Positions 6,702-12,063 of a DNA stretch of 14,315 bases are shown in pieces (the first letter of the stretch is position 1; each line of letters opens with the position of its first letter). The DNA lies in contig VEQI01000040.1 in NCBI GenBank assembly GCA_018883305.1, positions 1-14,315 of the forward strand, given 5' to 3'. Below the pieces are notes generated by a model. That model saw only the letters and a program-made list of their open reading frames with translations. It made no database searches and was not told where the DNA came from. The position numbers were made by a program, and so were the translations under genes. The stretch comes from Limnohabitans sp. GTDB lineage: Bacteria; Pseudomonadota; Gammaproteobacteria; Burkholderiales; Burkholderiaceae_C.

Positions 6702-7502
6702 ATGATGGAAAACGTATCGGGTCAACTTTCAATGCCGCGCAGCGAGCTGTTGAATTTTGTGTTGCCCAGTCAATACGCCTCGTGCTTTGAGGTCAGCAAA
6801 GTACATCCCCAGTTCTCACAAGAGATGATTCGACAGCTCGCAGCTGACTCGCTGGACTTTGACCCGCGGGCTTTCCATGACTTGGCCCATTCGCTACAAG
6901 TGGAAAGCTTGGATATCGAAAATTACATGACCCAAGTGGTGAGCGGTGCTGCGATGGTCTTGGGAGAGTGGTGGGCCAATGACCGAATTTCCATCACCGC
7001 CGTGCGTTTGGGCGCTAACCGTTTGACCGAATTGATATTCGAACTGGCAGATCAGCGCATTCAAACTCATCAGAAACCCTTCAATCCTTACAAAGTGGTC
7101 ATCGCTGCTCCCAGGGGAAATCAACATACGCTGGGGACAAACGTCGTGTCAGAGATATTCCACCTTCACGGATGGAACGTGACTTCAGGCCCCCTGATTG
7201 AACTCGAAATGACACCCGACCTGGTTTCGCAATCGCATGTTGATGTGTTGGGTGTGACGCTTTCACTGGACCGTGACCTGTTGCTCGGCCATAAATTTAT
7301 TTCCCAATGTCGCAAGCTCAGTGTTAATAAAGATCTTGTTGTCATGGTGGGTGGTACACAGGCTTTTTTACGAACCAACTTGGCGCAAGAGGTGAACGCA
7401 GATTTCGCAGCCACGAATGCGCGTCAAGCACAAGAGTTTGCGATGAGCCTGATGACGCGCATTCGTACCCGAAATCACTTCGAGCAACCCTCCCGTGACT
7501 GA
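6702..7502 (+). CDS. AerR/PpaA-like B12/haem-binding (SCHIC) regulator
   Basis: 266 residues from ATG 6702. A helical region (about 35-125) contains LGEWWANDRISITAVRLGANRL, aligning with the WxxDRxSFxDVTxGxxRLQ helix of AerR/PpaA. It is followed by a Rossmann-like cobalamin-binding domain with AAPRGNQHTLGTNVVSEIF (HxxG motif, His142), GWNVTSGP, VLGVTLSLDRDL (AerR: SLSCDRHL), VMVGG and ATNARQAQEFA. In purple bacteria AerR/PpaA binds cobalamin or haem and antagonises the repressor CrtJ/PpsR in response to light and oxygen. No ppsR or photosynthesis gene is present here. The start is ATG 6702 or 6705, behind TTAGG; a GTG at 6696 overlaps that ribosome site. No DNA-binding helix-turn-helix is evident, so it likely acts through a partner. 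It could be a paralogue that uses another partner protein. Confidence 0.82.
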   Translation: MMENVSGQLSMPRSELLNFVLPSQYASCFEVSKVHPQFSQEMIRQLAADSLDFDPRAFHDLAHSLQVESLDIENYMTQVVSGAAMVLGEWWANDRISITAVRLGANRLTELIFELADQRIQTHQKPFNPYKVVIAAPRGNQHTLGTNVVSEIFHLHGWNVTSGPLIELEMTPDLVSQSHVDVLGVTLSLDRDLLLGHKFISQCRKLSVNKDLVVMVGGTQAFLRTNLAQEVNADFAATNARQAQEFAMSLMTRIRTRNHFEQPSRD

Positions 7503-7557
7503 CGATCCCCCCTGGCCGCTTGCGCCTGTGGAACACCCATCGATACAGCCACTGGCA

Positions 7558-7575
7558 TGTCAGCATTTATTGACA
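7558..7575. promoter_or_regulatory. PpsR/CrtJ-type operator candidate (TGTC-N10-GACA) upstream of the Cfa-like gene
   Basis: TGTCAGCATTTATTGACA fits TGT-N12-ACA and also the stricter TGTC-N10-GACA form of the PpsR/CrtJ site. It lies about 50 bp upstream of the presumed -35 box of the methyltransferase gene. A second TTGACAT follows at 7594-7600. Binding by PpsR is inference from the pattern alone. Confidence 0.42.
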
Positions 7576-7623
7576 TTGACTCAACCTGCACCGTTGACAT
7601 CTATCGTCTCAAAGACTTCGTCA

Positions 7624-7652
7624 TTGAAGCTTGGCCAATATGATTCTAAAAT
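7624..7652 (+). promoter_or_regulatory. Putative sigma-70 promoter of the Cfa-like gene
   Basis: TTGAAG (7624-7629), a 17-bp spacer and TAAAAT (7647-7652) make a good promoter. Transcription would begin near 7659, leaving an untranslated leader of only about 12 nt with no Shine-Dalgarno before ATG 7672. Confidence 0.5.
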
Positions 7653-7655
7653 TGT

Positions 7656-7670
7656 TTTGTCCTAGACAAA
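7656..7670. promoter_or_regulatory. Short palindrome TTTGTC-CTA-GACAAA at the transcription/translation start
   Basis: Perfect 6-bp inverted repeat with a 3-bp centre, ending 1 bp before the ATG and spanning the expected transcription start. It uses the same TGTC/GACA half-sites as the other elements but with 3 rather than 10 bp between them, so it may bind a different factor or only one half of the same one. Confidence 0.4.
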
Positions 7671-7671
7671 C

Positions 7672-8904
7672 ATGGATTTCAAGAACGCTGTGACTGCCAC
7701 CGCTCCTACTGCCTTGCCCCTGCCCGATCGCACCCCTGCCTCGGCCCGCGCCGTGTTCCGGTTGTTACAACAACTTCGTCATGGGTCCCTCACCATTCAC
7801 CTGCCTGACGGCAGCGTGCAGACCGTGGGCGAGAGTCTTGGGCCGCATGTCAGCCTGAAGCTGCATAACTGGAAGCCCTTCGAAGCGGCACTCAAGTCTG
7901 GGGATATCGGTTTTGCAGAGTGCTTTGTCGCGGGTGACTGGACCACCTCGCAACTGCCAGCCCTGCTGGGGCTGCTCGCGGCCAATCGACAAGCGCTGGA
8001 CGATGTGATCCATGGCTCCTGGCTGGGTCGGCTGGTCTATCGGGTCCGCCACCTGCTCAATCGCAACACACGAGGTAACAGCCGCAAGAACATCCACGCA
8101 CATTACGACCTGGGCAACGCGTTCTATCGCCTGTGGCTGGATGGCACGATGAATTATTCATCCGGTCTCTTCCACGGTAACCACCAGCAGGACATGCAGC
8201 AAGCTCAGCATGCCAAGGTGCGGCGTGCGCTGCACATGGCCGGTGTTCAGCGCGGTCACCGCGTGCTGGAAATCGGCTGCGGGTGGGGAGCGCTGGCTGA
8301 ACAAGCCACGCAAGAATTTGGCGCACACCTCACCGGCGTCACCTTGTCCACCGAACAGCTTGCGTGGGCCCAGGCGCGTTTGGCATCCCAGGGCTTGTCT
8401 ACCATGGCCGACTTGCGCCTGCAGGATTACCGCGACATTGCCGATGGTCCCTTTGACGCCATCTGCTCCATTGAAATGCTAGAGGCAGTGGGTCAAGCAT
8501 ACTGGCCCACTTACTTCCAAAGCCTGACGCGCCTGCTCAAGCCCATGGGACGCGCGTGCATCCAAAGCATTGTGATTCGCGACGATTTGTTTGACCGCTA
8601 TATACGCTCGACCGACTTCATTCAGCAATACATCTTTCCCGGCGGATGTTTGCCCTGCCCACGAGAATTCAAACGTGAAGCAACCAACGCCGGATTGAAG
8701 GTTGTCGATGCATTTCACTTCGGGCTCGACTATGCCGAGACATGCCGACGCTGGCGCGCAGACTTCCTGGCACGCAAGGAAGAAGTACTGTCGCTGGGCT
8801 TTGACGAACGGTTCATCCGCATCTGGGACTTCTACCTGGCCTATTGCGAGGCAGGGTTTGAGGCAGGAGACATTGATGTCGTTCAATACACCCTGGAGCG
8901 CTAG
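7672..8904 (+). CDS. Cyclopropane-fatty-acid-synthase-family SAM methyltransferase (bicarbonate Cys/His absent)
   Basis: 410 residues, full length for the Cfa/SAM-dependent lipid methyltransferase family. These enzymes act on the double bond of membrane phospholipid acyl chains. Motifs: HYDLGNAFYRLWLDGTMNYSS (144-164), SAM motif I VLEIGCGWG (198-206), EMLEAVGQAYWPTYF (268-282), YIFPGGCLP (320-328) and FGLDYAETCRRW (350-361). Of the E. coli Cfa bicarbonate ligands, Glu239 and Tyr317 are kept (Glu271, Tyr354) but Cys139 is Ser164 and His266 is Gln298. This resembles the subgroup that includes Rhodobacter UfaM (RSP_1091), which yields methylated or furan fatty acid precursors in the singlet-oxygen response, rather than classical Cfa. 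The next gene, for a DUF3833 lipoprotein, starts 68 bp downstream and is probably co-transcribed. ATG 7672 lacks a Shine-Dalgarno. Confidence 0.9.
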   Translation: MDFKNAVTATAPTALPLPDRTPASARAVFRLLQQLRHGSLTIHLPDGSVQTVGESLGPHVSLKLHNWKPFEAALKSGDIGFAECFVAGDWTTSQLPALLGLLAANRQALDDVIHGSWLGRLVYRVRHLLNRNTRGNSRKNIHAHYDLGNAFYRLWLDGTMNYSSGLFHGNHQQDMQQAQHAKVRRALHMAGVQRGHRVLEIGCGWGALAEQATQEFGAHLTGVTLSTEQLAWAQARLASQGLSTMADLRLQDYRDIADGPFDAICSIEMLEAVGQAYWPTYFQSLTRLLKPMGRACIQSIVIRDDLFDRYIRSTDFIQQYIFPGGCLPCPREFKREATNAGLKVVDAFHFGLDYAETCRRWRADFLARKEEVLSLGFDERFIRIWDFYLAYCEAGFEAGDIDVVQYTLER

Positions 8905-8972
8905 GCTTTTATCGGCCTCTTCATCACACTGGCTCTGCCAAGGAACGCTGATACCACATCTGAAGTACTCAC

Positions 8973-9536
8973 ATGAATTCACTGATCCAATTACATCGCA
9001 CCCTGTACGCGCTCATCATCGGCGTCATCACTGTTGTGTGCCTACTCACAGGTTGCGCCAGCAACGAAGTCGCGCAGTATGCAGCAGAACGGCCTCTGTT
9101 GGAACTAGACCGCTTTTTTAACGGCAAGGTCATTGCGCACGGCATTTTTCAAAACCGAAGCGGTCAAGTGGTACGTCGCTTCACGGTGGATATGGATGGA
9201 CGTTGGGAAGGAAACCAAGGTGTTCTGGACGAGCGTTTCACCTACTCGGACGGCAAAACTGAACGGCGTATCTGGCGTTTGACAAAAACAGAAAGTGGTC
9301 GCTACACAGGCACGGCCGATGACGTCGTTGGCGTTGCCAACGGACAAACCTCGGGCAATGCTTTTCAATGGGCCTATACCCTCAAATTACCGGTGGATGG
9401 CAGCATCTACGAGGTGCAATTTGATGATTGGATGTATCTGGTCAACGACAAAGTCATGCTGAACCGTGCCTCCATGAGCAAGTTCGGCATTCGGTTGGGA
9501 GAAGTCACGCTCTCTTTCCACAAACAAGACCCCTGA
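8973..9536 (+). CDS. DUF3833 family lipoprotein
   Basis: 187 residues with a lipoprotein signal: one Arg and hydrophobic core, lipobox LTGC with Cys28. The mature part is beta-rich, lipocalin-like, with repeated aromatic/Gly strands (FFNGKVIAHGIFQNRSG, MDGRWEGNQGVLDERFTYSDG, DDWMYLVNDKVMLNRASMSKFGIRLGEVTLSF), the DUF3833 pattern. Family members sit beside Cfa-type methyltransferases in many proteobacteria, often with DUF1365 and FAD-dependent amine-oxidase genes, which are absent here. The biochemical role is unknown; a lipid-binding or envelope role accompanying acyl-chain modification is a reasonable inference. The ribosome site is weak (TGAAG, 6 nt before ATG). A strong hairpin follows 26 bp after the stop. 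Confidence 0.88.
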   Translation: MNSLIQLHRTLYALIIGVITVVCLLTGCASNEVAQYAAERPLLELDRFFNGKVIAHGIFQNRSGQVVRRFTVDMDGRWEGNQGVLDERFTYSDGKTERRIWRLTKTESGRYTGTADDVVGVANGQTSGNAFQWAYTLKLPVDGSIYEVQFDDWMYLVNDKVMLNRASMSKFGIRLGEVTLSFHKQDP

Positions 9537-9561
9537 TGCGGACAGACGAGCCCGACTGGCC

Positions 9562-9599
9562 TTGATGTTCAAGGGCATCGACATGCCCTTGAACATCGA
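9562..9599. terminator. Perfect 15-bp inverted repeat, probable bidirectional terminator
   Basis: GATGTTCAAGGGCAT (9564-9578), loop CGAC, then its exact complement (9583-9597), extended outward by a G-T wobble and a T-A pair. It lies between two convergent genes (DUF3833 lipoprotein and UspA-like), exactly where a shared terminator is expected. Neither side has a clear T-tract, so it may instead stabilise mRNA 3' ends or serve as a protein-binding palindrome. Confidence 0.6.
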
Positions 9600-9609
9600 C
9601 TCGATTCAC

Positions 9610-10056
9610 TCAATCCGCTGCAGCAATCAGCACAGCACCCATCATGGCCACCCCGCCTGGTATGGACCAGCTGTTGTTGGTGGTCACTGGCTGGGAAGCG
9701 CTCACAGGCTGCTGCTGCACCCCAAACTTGGGTCGCCGAGCATCCAACACTCGATGCGTGCCAAATTCCTTTTGCAAACGCTGGATCTGCTGCGGCAGGT
9801 CACGTTGACTGCATCGCCACTGCAGCGCATCGCCCCCCGCCGTCATGTCCGGCTTGACCAACTCGATCAAGTCCTGCGACCACTTCTGTCGCCAGGCATT
9901 CAGGGACTGTCGACTCACCCAGCGATTGACATGGCGGGTGAATTTAGGGGGACAAACCAGCAGCACCCAGAGAGTGGGCGATGCCTCGTTGCGCATGGGG
10001 GCCACCATCTGCAGGGCGTACTCGGCATCGTTCACGACAACAATGATTTTTTCCAT
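9610..10056 (-). CDS. Small UspA-like protein with C-terminal hydrophobic tail
   Basis: 148 residues. The N-terminus MEKIIVVVNDAEYALQMV resembles the first strand of the universal stress protein fold, but the nucleotide-binding G-2x-G-9x-G signature is not seen. The middle is Arg/Gln-rich (RQSLNAWRQKWSQDL, CSQRDLPQQIQRLQ). The last 20 or so residues (SIPGGVAMMGAVLIAAAD) are hydrophobic and could be a tail anchor. AGGAG (10066-10070) lies 9 nt before ATG 10056. It follows the TerC-family gene by 37 bp and is probably in the same riboswitch-controlled transcript, suggesting a part in metal homeostasis. I cannot assign a function; the UspA relation is tentative. Confidence 0.72.
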   Translation of the reverse strand: MEKIIVVVNDAEYALQMVAPMRNEASPTLWVLLVCPPKFTRHVNRWVSRQSLNAWRQKWSQDLIELVKPDMTAGGDALQWRCSQRDLPQQIQRLQKEFGTHRVLDARRPKFGVQQQPVSASQPVTTNNSWSIPGGVAMMGAVLIAAAD

Positions 10057-10093
10057 GATGTAGTTCTCCTGTCAAAAATGCACATTGAAAGAT

Positions 10094-10807
10094 TCAAGAC
10101 GTTGCATGTGAAGACTTGATGTCATCCACTGGGGTGCGACGCGCACTCCACCAACCCAGACCCAGAACACCCGCAATGGCCAGCACATAGGTGCCAATGC
10201 GTGCAATTTCGTGCACCACACCCGCAGGGTCAAACAGCGGGTCCAACAAAGGCTCGCCCACAATCATCTTTGCCGCGGTGAAAGCCAGCACGGCTGCACC
10301 CATCTTGATGATGACCGGGAAACGCTCAACCAAACGCAACACGAACGAGCTGCCCAGCACGACGATGGGTACACTGACCAGCAAACCGATCACCACCAGC
10401 TCAATGGAGCCGTGTGCAGCGCCGGCAACACCCAGCACGTTGTCGATGCCCATCAGCGCATCGGCAATCACAATCACCTTCATCGCGCCCCAGAAGGTGG
10501 TCACCACCGGGCCATCATGGCCATCCGAAGAAGTGTCCGCCAGCAAACGGTAAGCGATCCACAGCAACCCCACCCCTCCGGCCAACATCAGGCCCGGGAT
10601 CTTGAGCAGCCAGACCAGCCCAATCGTCATGAGGGATCGCACGGCGATGGCACCGAGCGTCCCCCAAAAAATCGCCTTCTTTTGCAAGCGAGGCGGCAGA
10701 TTTCTGGCGGCCAGCGCAATCACAATGGCATTGTCGCCGGCCAGAACAAGGTCAATGAGGATGATCGCCAGCAAGGCCGACCACCACGGGGTTGAAAAAA
10801 GCTCCAT
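10094..10807 (-). CDS. TerC/YjbE-family integral membrane protein, probable Mn2+ exporter
   Basis: 237 residues and about seven hydrophobic segments. The signature acidic residues lie within membrane helices: Asp19 and Asp25 in IDLVLAGDNAIVIALAA, and Asp116 and Asp122 in VIVIADALMGIDNVLGVAG, the pattern of the TerC superfamily. The overall shape (MELFSTPWW..., NLPPRLQKKAIFWGT) fits the riboswitch-linked YjbE subfamily; relatives such as Alx, YkoY and YceF export manganese or metallate exported proteins. A yybP-ykoY-type riboswitch precedes the gene, which agrees with Mn2+ control. AGGAG (10813-10817) is 5 nt from ATG 10807 but can be paired in a hairpin. A small UspA-like gene follows by 37 bp. 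Confidence 0.9.
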   Translation of the reverse strand: MELFSTPWWSALLAIILIDLVLAGDNAIVIALAARNLPPRLQKKAIFWGTLGAIAVRSLMTIGLVWLLKIPGLMLAGGVGLLWIAYRLLADTSSDGHDGPVVTTFWGAMKVIVIADALMGIDNVLGVAGAAHGSIELVVIGLLVSVPIVVLGSSFVLRLVERFPVIIKMGAAVLAFTAAKMIVGEPLLDPLFDPAGVVHEIARIGTYVLAIAGVLGLGWWSARRTPVDDIKSSHATS

Positions 10808-10812
10808 ACGAA

Positions 10813-10840
10813 CTCCTGGTTGATATCGATCTCAACCTGG
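10813..10840 (-). promoter_or_regulatory. Shine-Dalgarno-masking hairpin before the TerC-family gene
   Basis: On the minus strand, bases 10840-10832 and 10823-10815 pair over eight positions with one A-A mismatch and an 8-nt loop. The 3' arm includes the first three bases of the AGGAG ribosome site. This is a plausible expression platform for translational control by the upstream riboswitch. Confidence 0.5.
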
Positions 10841-10871
10841 TTCGGGCACACTCTGCGTGCATCAGTGAAAG

Positions 10872-10889
10872 CAACGAGCGGGCTCGTTG
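10872..10889 (-). promoter_or_regulatory. 7-bp perfect hairpin in the riboswitch leader
   Basis: CAACGAG / CTCGTTG with a 4-nt loop, between the aptamer and the ribosome site. It is followed on the transcript by CTTTC, too few U for a convincing intrinsic terminator. It may be part of the switching structure or a weak terminator stem. Confidence 0.35.
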
Positions 10890-10957
10890 AGCAATACACG
10901 TCGAGGTGCCTGAAACAGGTCACGCATCGAAGGTCTTGCTCAGCATGGAGTGATGAT

Positions 10958-11075
10958 TGTGTTACCCAACAGACCGGAAGTGGTACTTCGTCATGACGAT
11001 CTGTTGACGCCAGGGTTGGTGGTTCAGCAAGCCTCACCTGTTCCAACACCAGCGGGAGCTACTCCCCTTCAGCGT
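10958..11075 (-). ncRNA. yybP-ykoY-type manganese riboswitch aptamer
   Basis: The leader of the TerC-family gene begins with GAAGGGGAGTAG (11070-11059), the hallmark 5' element of yybP-ykoY RNAs. Further on comes CTGGCGTCAACAGA, whose last seven bases (11006-11000) pair with TCTGTTG (10973-10967), followed by GGGTAACAC, matching the conserved 3' side. These RNAs sense Mn2+ and switch on exporters of the TerC/MntP type. The gene behind it belongs to the riboswitch-linked YjbE subfamily, which independently supports the call. The boundaries are approximate, since I judged the fold by eye. Confidence 0.82.
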
Positions 11076-11077
11076 TG

Positions 11078-11106
11078 AATTTATAAGAACCTCACCAACG
11101 ATGCAA
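11078..11106 (-). promoter_or_regulatory. Putative sigma-70 promoter of the riboswitch leader
   Basis: On the minus strand TTGCAT (11106-11101) is followed after 17 bp by TAAATT (11083-11078), or after 15 bp by TATAAA (11085-11080). Either would start transcription at about 11071-11075, just before the conserved aptamer start. The remaining 60 bp up to the LysR-type gene shows nothing else I can name. Confidence 0.5.
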
Positions 11107-11170
11107 GCGTGTTTTCCGCGATCGGCGTAGAGATACCGTGATGGTCACTTCGCTTTTCCCGAACTGAACC

Positions 11171-12049
11171 TCAGGGGCCTTGCAAGATTTTTTGCACCAA
11201 CGGATGGTGCCGACCTCGGTGGGTGTGAATGACATAGATATCTTCCATCACATCGGTCTGCCCCAAGGCTTGCATGCCAGGCATCAGGGACAAGTCCTGT
11301 GCACCCAGGCCACTGATGGGAAACACCCCCATCCCCCGTCCGGAAAACAAAGACATCAAGGCGCTGTCCTCGAACTCTCCGACAATGTTGGGCGTCAAGG
11401 CGTGTGCACTCATCCATCGGTCCAGTGCGGCGCGTACCGGCGCATGCCGAGTCGGAATGAGCACAGGCAGTTCATTGAGGCATTCGGGAAAATGCTTTTT
11501 GGCCTTGGTCGTCACCCAGGTCGACGGACCATACCAATAGACCTCGGAGGACATCAGCAGTCGGCTGGAAAGCCGCAGGTTCGGATTAGGGGGAGCGCTT
11601 TGCCCCGCCAACACAAGATCGAGGTGATGCAAAGCCAGCTCTGCCATGAGTTGTTCAAACTCACCTTCATGGCTGATCAGTCGCAGGCCAGGTGCTTGCA
11701 GCACAGGGCCCAACAGGGTGTGTGCTGCCAGCTTGGACAAGCCATCCGACAAGCCGATCGATAACCTGATACCTGGACCACTGGCCGCATGGGCCACTTC
11801 ACCGGGAATTTTTTGCCCGATCTGGAAGATTTCATCGGCTCTGTCATAAGCGGCTTGTCCGGCATCGGTCAATCGCAGTCCACGCCCATCAGGTTTGAAG
11901 AGCTGATGTCCCAGCGATTTTTCCAACTCCCTCACCTGCACACTGATGGTTTGAATGGCCATGTCCAGCCGCTGCGCGGCGCGGGCCATGCTGCCTTCTT
12001 TCGCCACCATCCAAAAGTAATACAAATGCCGGTAATTCAAACTGTTCAT
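11171..12049 (-). CDS. LysR-family transcriptional regulator, NhaR-like
   Basis: 292 residues from ATG 12049, typical LysR length. The N-terminal winged helix-turn-helix reads LNYRHLYYFWMVAKEGSMARAAQRL, then TISVQVRELEKSLG and LFKPDGRGLRLTDAG, very close to NhaR-type regulators (HLYYFWMVAREGS). The C-terminal part is the usual periplasmic-binding-like effector domain. NhaR responds to Na+ in E. coli, but Burkholderiales relatives occur beside varied transporters, so the signal here is unknown. A GTG at 12055 is in frame; ATG 12049 is chosen because it aligns with the family start. The gene begins 14 bp after the stop of the RND permease gene and is probably in the same operon. Confidence 0.9.
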   Translation of the reverse strand: MNSLNYRHLYYFWMVAKEGSMARAAQRLDMAIQTISVQVRELEKSLGHQLFKPDGRGLRLTDAGQAAYDRADEIFQIGQKIPGEVAHAASGPGIRLSIGLSDGLSKLAAHTLLGPVLQAPGLRLISHEGEFEQLMAELALHHLDLVLAGQSAPPNPNLRLSSRLLMSSEVYWYGPSTWVTTKAKKHFPECLNELPVLIPTRHAPVRAALDRWMSAHALTPNIVGEFEDSALMSLFSGRGMGVFPISGLGAQDLSLMPGMQALGQTDVMEDIYVIHTHRGRHHPLVQKILQGP

Positions 12050-12063
12050 ATCCACATTCCAGA

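Noticed and set aside
7570..7599. Two TTGACA hexamers (7570-7575 and 7594-7599) as -35 boxes for the Cfa-like gene
   Set aside because: Neither has a reasonable -10 element 16-18 bp downstream; the TTGAAG/TAAAAT pair is better.
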